NCBI GenBank assembly: GCA_958298945.1
Contig: OY282609.1
Span: forward strand, 53,912,220-53,976,219
Source of the DNA: Atherix ibis
Lineage: Eukaryota > Arthropoda > Insecta > Diptera > Athericidae
DNA length: 64,000 nt
Reading direction: 5' to 3'
Shown here: positions 46,441 to 58,245 of the stretch, piece after piece
Position numbering within the stretch: position 1 is the stretch's first letter
How the letters are laid out: each line of letters begins with the position of its first letter
Program-made: the position numbers and the translations under genes
The notes under the pieces: model-generated
What the model was told of the DNA's origin: nothing
The model's database searches: none
What the model saw: the letters and a program-made list of their open reading frames with translations, nothing else

Positions 46441-47630
46441 TCCAAAACTAATAAAATACAAAAAAAGGGGAGAAAATGAAAAATTCATAAAAAAAGAGAA
46501 TTTGTTCTAGTATTGATTCTAATATCATTTCGCGTACTCGATTACAAGCCCATATAACAAACAAGTACTCATAGGCGGTGAGTAGCGAGCGAACTTCTAC
46601 TCCTCAATACCATATGTACACGTACTTCCATGCATAAATACGTGCGCTCGTGTGTATGAGTCACGACATATCCAGAACCAGCCAACCATCCAACCAGCCA
46701 GCTAACTAACTACTTCCGGTCTAGTCATGCTGTCAAAGAACAGAGCAATGAGAACGAGTACTTTCTGCCATTATCTCTGTTCTCGTACTTTTCGCTCTTT
46801 TACTGCTCTTGCTGATTGATGGTGGTGTGGTGCTGCTGCTTTGCCCTCTTTTCCTTTTTCTTTTTCTCCTTCATCATTACTATGCATTTCTCCTTCATCA
46901 TTACAATGCATTGTACTCTAAACACGAACCTACTTAAGCATTTCTTTCTCTTTTATCTCCAGTAAAACAAAACAATAAAAAAAAACTTATAATACAATAA
47001 ATAGAAAGAAAAAGAAAACATTCTCCAATTGTGCTAGTTCGCTCGTATTTATTTTTGATTAAAAAGGAAAATTTTGCTTATCAGAAAATAAATACGTGAC
47101 TCAATTTGGAAATTTCAATTGAGAGGCAAATTATTATAAATCATCAACAAAAGAGAAATTAATAATGTCCCACCCACGAAAAAATACTATTTTTTTTTTT
47201 TTTTTTTTTTGAACCAATAATTTTAATGTCGTTTTGGTTAGTCAGAGTCGTCGATAATACTTATTAATTAATTGGGACATTCCCAAAAATTCTAAAGATT
47301 AAACAAAAAATGGTAATATCTCAATTATAATATAAAAATAATACTGAATAACTACCAAAAAGTATCCTAAAATTTACCCCTAAATTATCTCGAAAATAGT
47401 TAATTATAAAAAAGAAATTGTCAAAAAGATTTTTTTCCTTCAAGTTATAAATAAATGGTCCACGGTAGAATCTATCTGATTAATTTCGAATATGTGCTGT
47501 AGCTCCTTTCGATCCCCTATTAACCCCCTCTATCCTCTCCAACAGGGCTTTTTTTTACTCCGAATCACAAAATTTTTCGCAAAAATGGTGGAGGTTACAA
47601 ATATTTTTTTATGTTTTTTTTTTTTAAATT
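46441..47630. other. Mixed island (46540-46935) then AT-rich sequence
   Basis: At 46540-46935 composition is balanced, with ACGTGCGCTCGTGTGTATG, CCAACCATCCAACCAGCCAG and a pyrimidine-rich strand. A 24-base unit, TTCTCCTTCATCATTACTAT GCAT, is duplicated at 46864-46887 and 46888-46911. It may be regulatory or a diverged exon; no frame supports coding. A 22-base or longer poly-T run is near 47190. Confidence 0.4.
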
Positions 47631-47639
47631 ATCAACTTT

Positions 47640-48635
47640 AATTTTTGTTTTTTTTAAATATTTCAGTAAAAATTTATAATAAAAATTACAGTTAAAATGT
47701 TCAGTAAAAATTTACGATAAAAGTTTTCCGAAAAAATTTTCAACAAAAATATGCAGTAAAAAATTTTCGGTAGGAACTTGTAGTAAAAAATTTCAGTAAA
47801 AATTTACGATAAAAATTTGCAATCAAAATTTTCAGTAAAAATTACGGTAAAAATTAAGGATAAAAATTTGCAGTAAAAATTTACTATAAAAATTTTTAGT
47901 AAAAATTACAGTAAAAATTTACGATAAAATTTTTCGGAAAAAATTTTCAGCAAAAATATGCAGTAAAAATGTTCGGTAAGAATTTGCAGTAAAAATTTTC
48001 ATTAAAAATTACAGTAAAAATTTATGATAAAAATTTGCACTTAAAATTTTCAGTAAAAATTTACAACAAAAATTTTTAGTAAAAATTACGGTAAAATTTT
48101 CAGTAAAAATTTCGGATAAAAATTTTCAGTAAAAATCATAGTAAAAATTTTCAGTGCAAATTTTCGATAAGAATTTGCTGTGAAAATTACAGTAAAAAAT
48201 TTCAGTAAAAATTTACAATAAAAATTTTTAGTAAAAATGTTCAGTAAAAATTTACGATAAAAGTTTTCGGAAAAAATTTTCAGCAAAAATATACAGTAAA
48301 AATTTTCGGTAAGAATTTGCAGTAAAAATGTTCAGTAAAATTTACAGTAAAAATGCAGTAAAAATTTACGATAAAAATTTTTAGTAAGAATTTGCAGTAA
48401 AAATTTGCGGTAAGAATTTTCAGTAAAAATTTGCAGTATAAATTTACAATAAAAATTTTCAGTAAAAATTTACGATAAAAATTTTCAGCAAAAATATGCA
48501 GTAAAAATGTTCGTTAAGAATTCGCAGTAACAAATGTTCAGTAAAATTTACAGTAAAAATTCAGTAAAAATTTACGATAAAAATTTTCAGTCAAAATTGT
48601 CGGTAAGAATTCGCAGTAAAAATTTTTGTATATCA
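47640..48635. repeat. CAGTAAAAATTTACGATAAAAA short-period array
   Basis: Tandem words of about 17-19 bases, chiefly CAGTAAAAATTTACGATAAA, TTTTCAGTAAAAATTACAG and TCGGTAAGAATTTGCAG. Larger blocks recur: the order ACGATAAAAGTTTTC, AGCAAAAATATGCAG, TCGGTAAGAATT appears near 47715, 47935, 48255 and 48480, hinting at a longer period of a few hundred bases. No coding content. Confidence 0.9.
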
Positions 48636-49384
48636 TTTTTTAAAATATGGCATTGGAAATTCCAAATACACTGTGTAGATTTGAAGGCTAATAGATTTTT
48701 TCTGTATTTAAAATGTCCCAAATTTTATGTATAAAAGACACAGGATCACATTATCAAGTATTCAAATTTTCAAGTCATTTAGTTTTTCTTGAGTGCGTTG
48801 GGAGGACTGTTTTCAATTCTTAAATATTTAAAAAAATTTCAAAATATTACAATTTTGAGGGTTTTTTTTCATGTAATTTCTTAAATTTCAATATACCCCT
48901 CTTAAATTAAAAGTGTGACACAACCAACCTCCCCCCCCCCAACCAAACAGTTAAACCACTAACTTATCTTACCGTTTATGCAAATTAATCTTTATTAATA
49001 ATGTGTGTACTTACTTTGAATTTTGGTGTGCGCGCTAATATTTATTTTAATCTTCGTAAAAAAAAAAAAACGTTGTTGCACTGATAACAAAATCTGAATT
49101 TATCTGAAAATAGAAAGAAAAAATATGATTAGCTTTTTGGAAATTAAAAAAAAAAAGTTAATTTTATCGTTAAAATGAAACTAACCCACAAACGAAAAGA
49201 AAATTATTTTATTCTTCCGTCACAGAAAAGTGAATGGGTAGTGGGGGGAGGGGAGGTTGTTGGTTGAAATTTTTTTTTTTAAATAATTTATAGTAAATAG
49301 TAAAAAAAAATTGTTGAGAATTTATTGATAAAATCCTATTATTAATTTTTTTTTCTAAAGTGGAGATTTTTTTACAAGAGAAAA
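48636..49384. other. AT-rich noncoding stretch
   Basis: Nothing recognised. A 10-base poly-C run lies at 48931-48940. Confidence 0.6.
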
Positions 49385-49387
49385 TTA

Positions 49388-50536
49388 CACTTTTAATGAC
49401 AGCACACAGCCAATAGCAGGGAAAAAGCTAGTCGAGGCAGCGGTAAACCGTTGCATTAGACTACTAGCCAGTGGAGCACATAGGACATCTCCGGTGGAAT
49501 CCATACTGATCGAAACTGGTCGAAAACCTATTTTTTTCGATCTTCACAAAGACCGCCTAAGTTTAATTTACAAAAACCTATGCCTTCCAAACTATCCCCT
49601 CCATACTTTAATCAAAAAAATTGTCATCTCCCCCAGTTCAAAAAGGAATTCATCATCCTTGTCCTTATTAATATCCCACCTAGAAAGCAATTCATCCATC
49701 CTCCCCTTCGTTTTCCAAACTTCCCTTCCACATCCAGATTGGAAGCTGTGGTTGGGAGCAAAGTTGAAAGTGTCTGCTTCTCTTGACAGGTTTAAGAAGG
49801 CTAGCACTGATCCGTCCACATATAGGAAATTTTTCCTTGAACAGTTGGACGGATTAAAAGATCATCGACTGTTGTTCAGGGATGCCGGCGCTGACACCGA
49901 TACAACATCTTTTTCGGTCGTCGAACTTATTGGCTGCAGCACCCGTGCACTATGTTGTGGAATCTTCCCTTATAGAGCAGCTCCACATTACGGGGAGCTG
50001 TGGGCCATAAAAACGGCAATTGAAATTGCGACCAATATTCCCAGCCAACAAAGCGTTATTATTTTTAGCGACAGCCTTGCCGCCCTTAAAGCCATTGGCT
50101 GGAGAAACACGTTGGCTGGAGAAACACTCCGTCGACCAGTCATTCCCAAACTGCCTTGCCTACTAACAGAATGGCAACTAACACCATTTGCCATCCGCAG
50201 ACTATGACTGCCCCAAGAGCGACACATTTCTGTTGACTCATTGGACAACCATTAATAAACCAGTGTGTTCAACATCCATACCGAAATTCTGGGCGCGGAA
50301 GCTCCACAGAATCCGGATTGGACATACTGCTCTTACTCATAACTTCCTTTTTGGCAACACCAATCGTCCCTTCTGCCCATTTCACTATCACCCATATTCT
50401 ACAGGAATGCCACATAACCAAGAACTACTTTGCGAGCAGGATTACTCCCATTATGGAGCTCCTGGACCCAAAAACTCCATTACCTAGTCCCCTATTTAAA
50501 CTTTTACAAAATACTAATCTGCTCCACAAAATATAA
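49388..50536 (+). pseudogene. Non-LTR retrotransposon ORF2 C-terminus with RNase H domain
   Basis: Plus strand, 5'-truncated. The frame enters at DSTQPIAGKKLVEAAVNRCI and continues to RLLASGAHRTSPVESILIET, the conserved GA-RTSP block after the reverse transcriptase of I/jockey-type elements. RNase H follows: FRDAG with the first Asp at 49881, HYGELWAIKTA with Glu at 49995, and IIFSDSLAALKAI with Asp at 50070. These three acidic residues would hold the metal ions that cut RNA in RNA-DNA hybrids. The next motif (W-P-H-GN-AD, with the fourth acidic residue) is missing around 50207-50220. A shifted frame then gives RIGHTALTHNFL, and a second shift gives ITHILQECHITKNYF, the Cys/His tail. The frame ends at 50536 with a short A-rich 3' region to about 50640. 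The open frame 49494-50207 is well preserved, so the insertion is younger than the 10.9-kb remnant. Confidence 0.88.
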
Positions 50537-51567
50537 CAAAATCTTCTGGCACATGTCTAAGGGACCTTACAAACAAACAATAGCACACCAACAATAAACA
50601 ATAAAATTCCAAAGAAGATAAAAAAAATATTTTTTTTCTGTACAAACAAATCTCATTGAAAGTATAACTTCTCATCCATAAATGGAGGAAGTTAATATCC
50701 ATACTCGCAGGTATTTACAGAGTAGAGAGAGTATATCGAAATTCCAGAGAATGATAAAAAAATAGAATAAAATCGCACATAGTAACAGTAACCTAGAAGC
50801 TCTCTGCTCTTTGCCTCTCCTCCCGACTCCTCTCTGGGTTAACGATAAAATTTTTATTCGATGATAAAAAAAAGAACAAAAAAAAGTTAATTGAGCGTAA
50901 GGCAGGGTAAAGTACTCGTGCATAGGCAAACGAGAGAGATGAGGAATTAGTGGTGGTGCACTCACTTTCAATTATTATATTTTCATTTGCGTACGTACAC
51001 GAACGGACGGACATACTTAATCTAAATAACAAATATTTGTGGAATTTTAGGCTTTACACAACATTCCTGCTCTTGTCTCTACCGCCCTGCCTTCCCTCGA
51101 CGAACCATGCAAATAACGATAGACAAATAACAACGAAACGACAATTTAAGGTGCAGTTCTTATCTTTAAACGTAAAAATGAAAGGTGGTTTTGGATTTTT
51201 GTTCACAGATAAAAATTTCAAAAATTCCTTTTTTTTTTTTTTTTTAAATATATTTATTACTTATTAACGCCTGGTATTAGAAAATTCCTTTAATTTATTG
51301 GTTTTTTTTTTTTGTCGAATAATTTTCGATTTTTTATAATTTTTCTTCCCCTTTTTTTTATTAAAGCGATATTTTTTTTTTGTATAATTTTTTTTAAATA
51401 ACATAAATTTTATGTTTTTTCTATTTTAACAGCACAAAATTTTATAGTCATTTTTAACTTTATTATTTTAAGTTGATAAAATTTTGAACAAAAAAAAACA
51501 AAAATGGCCACATTTTACGTCAGTTTTTTAGTTAAATTATTACAAAAGGATTTTTTGTAGAATATTG
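50537..51567. other. Retrotransposon 3' tail, then noncoding stretch
   Basis: Up to about 50600 the sequence ACCTTACAAACAAACAATAG continues as A-rich DNA and may be the untranslated tail of the retrotransposon. A mixed patch at 50700-51140 includes GTGGTGGTGCACTCAC and GCGTACGTACACGAACGGAC. No gene recognised; frames on both strands lack motifs. Confidence 0.5.
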
Positions 51568-51978
51568 TATAAATTTCAGAATAAATAAAAAAAATAGCAC
51601 AGTCCTCGAAAATAGTAAAAAAAATGGGTTCAAAGACAAACAAAAAAGTGTATGCGTTTTTTTTAAGACCTCATAAATATTTGTTGATGTTTTTTTTTAA
51701 TAATAAAATCGGTTCAGGAAAAAAAATTTGGTGTTATAACAAATACACTCAAAGAAAATTAATCAGTAATCAATTGTCTCTTTGGAAGGTAATTAGTTAG
51801 ATGAAAAAAATAATTTAAATAGGATTATTTCCAAAGAGTCAATTGAGCACTGATTAATTTAGACTGGTTTGTTAATGGACTATGAAAATTATTCGCTGGT
51901 TGTTGGATTAGAAAAAGAAGGTATTAAAATTTACAGATTTATGAACGTTCAGTTCAATAGGACTATGACCAGTTACGA
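51568..51978. repeat. 412-bp hairpin repeat, copy B
   Basis: Direct-orientation partner of 32875-33286. Hairpin arms lie at 51756-51787 and 51829-51860, with the same loop sequence. One arm base differs from copy A (GTCTCTTTGG here, GACTCTTTGG there), while the opposite arm is unchanged. Left flank, body and right end (GACCAGTTACGA) match copy A; outside them the sequences diverge, which fixes the edges. Confidence 0.88.
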
Positions 51979-52289
51979 CCATAGTCAGAGAACAGCTCGC
52001 TTTGCTTAACGCTAACATTATATGGAGATTGTGTTAACTACTCCATGGGAGAGGAAAAAAGAGAAGAAATAACGACAGAAAAGTAATGAGATTAGAATCC
52101 AGAAAGAAAGATTAATTATTAGAACTGAGCAGGAAAAGGAATATTAATTGGGGGAAAGGTAAAAATTGTTAATAATTTTTAATAATGTTAAAGGAACGAA
52201 AAATATATAATAACCAATAAGAAAAAATAATCTGGAAGACAGGGAAAAAGAGTGGATCGTCTAATTGTGATAAGAGGGACGTAGCTGTA
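51979..52289. other. Noncoding stretch
   Basis: Nothing recognised; purine-rich on the plus strand. Confidence 0.55.
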
Positions 52290-53021
52290 CCAGGTGTATA
52301 AACTTAAATCCGCTGTTTGGTCATAGATGGCGTGAGTGAGCGTATTAGGTTACTATGGGCACGCCATACTTTTTTTTATGAGTTTGACAGCTGTCAACAT
52401 TAGTCAGTGCACACAAGTCAGCAATTTCGTACAACAAAATACATTTTTCCTTTGGTAATCATGTCTAGTTTTGTGCCAGAAAAGTCGCATATGCGGGAAG
52501 CTCCGCTTTTCTACTTCAATTTGAAGAAATCGGCTGCCGAATCGCATCGAGTGCTTATGGAGGCCTATGGTGACAGTGCTTTATCGGAAACAACGTGCCG
52601 AGATTGGTTTCGTGAGTTCAAAGATGACAATTTTGACTTGTAGGACAAGAAGCGTGAACATCGACCTAGGAAGGTTGAGGACTATCAATTGCAGGCTCTT
52701 TTGGACGAAGACGATATCCAATCGCAAAAAATGCTCGCAGAGCAATTGGGTGTTACTCAACCAGCCATTTCCATGCGTCTGCAATTGAAAAGATCGGAAA
52801 ATGACTTCGATTCTTACGAAGACGTCCGAAAATGGCTTGATGAGGGGTTTGCCTCGAAAGGGAAGGAATTTTTTTGGCGTGGTATCCATAAATTGCCCGA
52901 GAGATAGGAAAAATGTGTAGCTAGCGAGGGCAAGTACTTTGAATAAATTTATTTTTGCTTTCTATGAAAAAACATATGTTTTTGACTTAAAAAAACAGCG
53001 GATTTAAGCTTATACACCTGG
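52290..53021 (+). mobile_element. Internally deleted mariner with both ends intact
   Basis: The left end CCAGGTGTATAAACTTAAAT continues to CCGCTGTTT. The right end is its inverse, ending ATACACCTGG, with one mismatch in about 29 positions. TA flanks both ends (52288-52289 and 53022-53023). The total of 732 bp is well below the roughly 1.3 kb usual for mariners because the catalytic middle is deleted. Such a copy could be mobilised only by a full-length relative elsewhere. Confidence 0.92.
52461..52949 (+). pseudogene. Mariner transposase, N-terminus joined to C-terminus
   Basis: From ATG at 52461: MSSFVPEKSHMREAPLFYFN, LKKSAAESHRVLMEAYGDSA, CRDWFREFKDDNFDL, then a TAG at 52641-52643. In the same frame follow KVEDYQLQALLDEDDIQSQK and LAEQLGVTQPAISMRL, the second helix-turn-helix. 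The frame then jumps to NDFDSYEDVRKWLDEGFASK, KGKEFFWRGIHKLPER and, after a second TAG (Trp to stop), EKCVASEGKYFE. The jump deletes the whole DDE core while keeping frame. Only two nonsense codons and no frameshift are visible, so this is a comparatively young copy. It would code for a DNA-binding but non-catalytic protein if the stops were absent in relatives. Confidence 0.9.
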
Positions 53022-53449
53022 TATATCCTCAAAACGACGCATGTGATTACTTTGCGTAGAGTATTTAGCGACACTGGGAAGACAGCGTTTAGTACGCAGT
53101 AGTCTTGACTGTAAATTCACCTAATGAGAAAGCTGATCAGATGAGATGTCTTTTTTTTGAAAACATAAATGACAAAATATATTAAAAATTTAAGTTAAGA
53201 ATTGATCAAATTTCAAAATAAATTAAATAACAATGATTAAATTTATCTTGAAATTTTATCAATTATTTTTTTACCAACAATTTGTGTAATTTTCTTAATG
53301 TTCGTATTTGTAAATTATGAAAAAAAAATTTTTTTGATTAAAAAAAAAAGAAGGAAATATTCAAAAATAAACATTTGAAAAAGAGTAAATATTTTTCAAC
53401 AATAAATGGGAAAATTTCGTAAATTTATTTAGAAATTCACATATTTTTT
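53022..53449. other. AT-rich noncoding stretch
   Basis: Nothing recognised. Confidence 0.6.
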
Positions 53450-54335
53450 TAATAGTAATTCCCTTTCAAATCCACATTTAACTTAAAAAAACTAAAAATT
53501 CTTATATTAAAAAAATATTGTATAATAAAAAAAATTAATTTGGATTTTAAAGAAAATTACTATGCAGAATGTTAAAATTTTTAATTTTCTTCCCTAAAAT
53601 ATTTTTTATTTGTTTTGTAAAGTTATAAGCCTAGAAATATGGACTAAAATGCGTTAACAACAAAACAAACAAATAACACCGCCACCCTCCCCCTCCACCA
53701 TTCTTTTGCAATGTTTTAAAAATTTCTTTTTTAGACTAACAGGAATACTTTAATTTAAAAAAAATTCTTTAACGTTCAACATCTCAAAAATAAAATAATT
53801 CTTAAATTGGAAAAATTTTGTATAAAAAAAATTCTTTATATTTTAAAGAAAATTGCTATGCAGAATATTAAAATTTTGTATTTTGAATTTTTCTTCGGCA
53901 AAATATTTAAGATTGTTTTGTAAAGTTATAAGTTTAAAAATATGAACTCTAAAATATTGTTCTGTTATTTAAAAAACTAGCGTTTTAAAAAAATACAAGA
54001 CCCCCCCCCCCCCTTTTTTTTCAATGTTTTAAAAATTTCTTTAATTTAGACCCAACAGGAATGGTCTAATTTTTTTAAAAAAAAATTTCTTCCACGTTCA
54101 ACAACTTAAAAATAAAAAAAATTCTTAAATTAGAAAAATATTTTAGATTTTAAAGAAAATTCCATAAACCGAGAAATATGCTTTAATATTTAAAAAACTA
54201 CCGTTTAAAAAAGCCGGACTCCAACCATTCACCCCCCACCCCGGTCACCTCTTTTTTTTAATGTTTTACAAAATTTCTTTTTTATTAGAATAACAGCAGG
54301 AATGGTCTAATTTTTTCCTAAAGTCTAACACCAGA
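53450..54335. repeat. Tandem array with embedded poly-C, about 3 units
   Basis: The landmark CAATGTTTTAAAAATTTCTT lies near 53709 and 54022, with a variant near 54259 (spacings about 313 and 237). AAAGAAAATT-CTATGCAGAAT lies near 53551 and 53849. Each unit has a C-rich tract just before the landmark: CCACCCTCCCCCTCCACC, a 13-base poly-C at 54001-54013, and CACCCCCCACCCC. The poly-C is therefore a unit component. Confidence 0.85.
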
Positions 54336-57300
54336 AGAAATTGGGACTACATTCATCTTTTCCTAAAAATAACCCCAGATAAATAGCAATTATTTCGAGT
54401 TTAAAACAAGACAAAAAAAAAAACTTAAATTAAAATTTCACTTTTCAAGTTTTGATTAGAAAAAAACTCGAATCTTCCCGCGTTTTTTTTAAATATCAAG
54501 AAAATTGCGCAATTTCTGATAGAAAATAAAATTCAAATCCAATTTGAGTAGATGCTGGGTCACTGGAAACCGGGATGGGGGGGGGGGGGGTGTTAACCAT
54601 AGACTAGAAGAGTTTCTATTCCATCATCATCATCATCACCTGAGATAACAAAATAACTCTTGCATGTGTACATTTGGTAAAAATCTTGTCCAACATGACG
54701 AATCTCAGCATGATCGGTTGCCTAACTAAAAATTTATTATGTTCTCTAACAAAGCTTTTTTCCTAATATTTCCACTAGTCCCCCACCAGTCCCAACAAAT
54801 AATAATAGCCGATTTCAAGATATGATGTATGGTACATCAATCCAACTATTTATCGATTTATTAAAAATATCTTTAACACACCACCACCTCTCCCCCCTCC
54901 ACCCCTTCAACTAATCATTTTCAATTTATCCACTGCAATTGCTTAAATAGAAAAACTATCTTAGAAAAGTTACTAACTAACGGATTTTTATACATTAAGC
55001 CAAAAAAAAGCTTGTCTAGAAAAGATGAATTATGATAAATAGAAAAAATCTACTATCTACAAAATCTTAGTGAGGATATGATGAGGTTAAAGAGAGGGGG
55101 GGAAGGAGGTGGTAGTAGAAGAGAAGATATATATAAAAAACCACCACCCACCGATGGATGCATTTATGTGAACATGACGAATTTATATATCAATTTTATG
55201 GAGCCTACATAAAATGGGATTTCCTTCACCTTTAGGAGCAGACACAAGACAGACCAGAGTTGTTACCATTGTGCAACTTAAAAAAATACTGAAAAAAATT
55301 TCTTAATCGAATTGTTTTTTTTTTTGGTCAATTGATGCCAAAGAGGGCAGCAACAACGCCTGGGGGGCAGGGTGGGGAGGGAAGGTTGGTTAAAAATTAC
55401 TATTTAAAAGCTTTCACAAGCAACTCGTGTCCGTTCGAATACTCCGGAGAAGTACCTGCTGCATTTGATTGTGGAGAATTTCTTATACCAAAAGAATGAA
55501 CGATTGAAATTTTTCCAATTCATGATCGTTAATATTTCTAATTGAAGTTTTTACAATGAAACAAAACATCAAAGCTGATTGCTTAAGTAAGCCGACAATT
55601 AATACTAGTCCAATGATGATATTTGAGAGAAAGTGCATCGAAATTGCATCGTCGTCGTTTTACAGGTGAAAATTGGAGAGTACAGTTACAACACACCAAA
55701 AAAAAAAAAAAAAAAAACAACCAAAAACAAATTGGAAAATATCGAGCACTTACGAGTAATTAGATTTTATAAAGTAGAACCATTAATAGGTGACAGACGA
55801 AAATCCCAATGCATTTTTAATTATAAATTTATTTAAAAAAAAAAAAAATTGCAATTGTCAAGTTAGTCGCCAAGGTCTTAATAGCTTAAAAACTAAATAA
55901 GGAACACCTAAATTTATTGGTTGAGATCCTTTTTCGAGTATCTTACTTTGTGATGCCGTCTATACTGTCGTCTGTTTCCTAGTCATTAAGAAATTCTTCC
56001 TTTTTTTCCGTGGAATTTTTTGCCATATTTTAGAAAATGTCATAATTTTAGTACAAATATTTTTTATAGTATTTAAAAGAATTTTTAGCAATTAAAAGAA
56101 ACTAAATAGAAATTTTTTTGCCGTCAAATAAATGTTTTGTATTGAAAATATTCACATTTTATCGGTTCTTAATGACAAGAGAATGTTTTTAAAGTAATGT
56201 TTTATGATAATTTTTAAATAGTTTTAAAAAGAAATAAAATCAAGTTTTTTTTTACATAACATTAAATAAATGTGATTTGTTGAAATCCAACCAGAACGAT
56301 AGCGAACTACTACCTATTATGGTATTTAGTCAAGTTATTCAGTATTTCGATTATTTTATTTTGTATTAAAAGACTCAAGCATGTGTGCCGGGAAAATTAC
56401 TTTATAGCAAATTTTTATAGAATTATTTAAGATATTTATTATAGGAAATAGTAAAAAAAAATGAATTTTAAACGTAAAAATAGAAGGAAATTAACTTTTT
56501 TTTTAAATTTTTAATAGTTTTCTTTTTTTTTTGTTGCAAATTTTAGTATATTTTATTATTGTAAAATCAGTGTTTTTTTTTATAAATTATTAATGAGAAA
56601 ATAATGTACGAAAGAAAAAAACTGATTTTGGTGAAAATATTTTAAAATAAAGAAAAAAATGGTTTTGGTATGTGATAAATTTTTCGTTAATCAATTTTCC
56701 TTTTTTCCAATTAAATTCGGAAAAAAAATAATATAACATCCTTCCATAAAAAAGGACGCGTATTTTTTTTTTAATTTTCGAAAAAGAAAAGAAAAAATTT
56801 ACAATTTTAAATGTTGACAAAAAAAAAAGAGGAAAATTGAAGCTTATTTTAACAAAGTTCAGAACACTTGGAAAATGCCTTGAGGTGAATTGTGTTAAAA
56901 TAATTTACTTTATGGTAAATGTATTGGATAAGTTTAACTCATGAGAGTATGGGCGCTATAGCAATGAGCATGAGTGAATGTCTCCGCTATTAATTTATTT
57001 TGTCTCAGTGGTGAGGTGAATTCTTATATTAAAGAATATCTGGATAGGCCCTACCGTCTATGTATACGCAATTTTGTGTACGAATTATTGCGAAGCGGTG
57101 AGAAATGCAGGGGATATTTTTGTGTAGATTTTTTCATGTAGACATGACACCCACTGCCATCTTGTTGTCGTAATATACAAATTTATTGAATTGCAAAAGC
57201 ATAATTTATATTCATTTTAATTCAATTATTGGAAACAAAAATACAATTTAAACACAACGATAGGCAATTTTTATTTTTTGTACAATCTTTTGAAACGAAA

Positions 57301-57355
57301 TGGAATTCTATTTTGGGTTTATTATTTATTTCGTAAATATCAATCAAATATAAAG
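54336..57355. other. Noncoding stretch with simple tracts
   Basis: No gene or transposon recognised. Contains a 14-base poly-G at 54577-54590, a CATCATCATCATCATCA run near 54623, GGGGGAAGGAGGTGG near 55098, GGTGGGGAGGGAAGG near 55370, and a long poly-A near 55700. A mixed patch at 56930-57160 has no convincing frame. Confidence 0.55.
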
Positions 57356-58245
57356 CGCCTCAATTTTGTAGACTTTCGGAGAGTTTCAAAACACGCCATT
57401 CTCCATGAAAGTGCCCCAATTTTTTAAACTTTCTGTAGACTTTCGGAGAGTTTTAAAATTATAATTTATTTTGTTAATATGAATCAAATTTTTGTAGACT
57501 TTCGGAGAGTTTTAAAACACGCCATTCTCCATGAAAGTGCCTAAATTTTGTAGACTTTCTATAGGCTTTCGGAGAGTTTTAAAATTATTATTTATTTTGT
57601 AAATATGAATCAAATTTGTGTAGTCTTTCGGAGAATTTTAAAACACGCCATTCTCCATGAAAGTGCCTCAATTTTGTTGACTTTCTGTAGGCTTTCGGAG
57701 AGTTTTAAAATAATTATTTATTTTGTAAATATGAATCAAATTTTTGTAGTCTTTCGGAGAGTTTCAAAACACGCAATTCTCCATGAAAGTGCCCCAATTT
57801 TGTAGACTTTCGGAGAGTTTTAAAATTATTATTAATTTTGTAAATATGAATCAAATTTGTGTAGGCTTTCGGAGAATTTTAAAACACGCTATTTTCCATG
57901 AAAGTGCCTCAATTTTGTAGACTTTCTGTAGGCTTTCGGAGAGTATTAAAATGATTATTTATTTTGTAAATATGAATCAAATTTTTGTGGTCTTTCGGAG
58001 AGTTTTAAAACGCGCCATTCTCCATGAAAGTGACTCAATTTTGTAGACTTTCTGTAGGCTTTCGGAGAGTTTTAAAATTATAATTTATTTTGTAAATATG
58101 AATCAAATTTTTGTAGTCTTTCGGAGAGTTTTGAAACAAGCCATTCTCCATGAAAGTGCCTCAATTTTGTAGACTTTCGGAGAGTTTTAAAATTATTATT
58201 TATTTTGTAAATATGAATCAAATTTTTGTAGTCTTTCGGAGAAAT
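57356..58245. repeat. 126-bp satellite-like tandem array, 7 units
   Basis: The landmark CACGCCATTCTCCATGAAAG or a close variant begins at about 57392, 57518, 57644, 57770, 57885, 58011 and 58137: spacings 126, 126, 126, 115, 126 and 126. The short unit lacks CTGTAGGCTTT-type sequence. Each unit contains CTTTCGGAGAGTTTTAAAA twice, about 67 and 59 bases apart, so the 126-mer is itself an old dimer. Regular spacing and high identity make this the best-preserved satellite in the window. The array ends in a partial unit near 58245. Confidence 0.95.

Noticed and set aside
48086..48286. 66-codon minus frame with repeating Phe/Tyr/Lys peptide
   Set aside because: Translation of the CAGTAAAAAT short-period array.
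49592..50248. Minus-strand frames over the retrotransposon
   Set aside because: The plus strand carries the GA-RTSP and RNase H motifs; the minus frames have none.
52581..52889. 102-codon minus frame
   Set aside because: Antisense of the deleted mariner transposase.
57605..57805. 66-codon frame across the 126-bp repeat (126 is divisible by three, so the peptide repeats)
   Set aside because: It is open only because one unit reads TTGTTG where the others read TTGTAG; the consensus unit has a stop.
57356..58245. Regularly spaced direct repeats as a CRISPR array
   Set aside because: Units are 126 bp with no unique spacers, and the genome is clearly animal.
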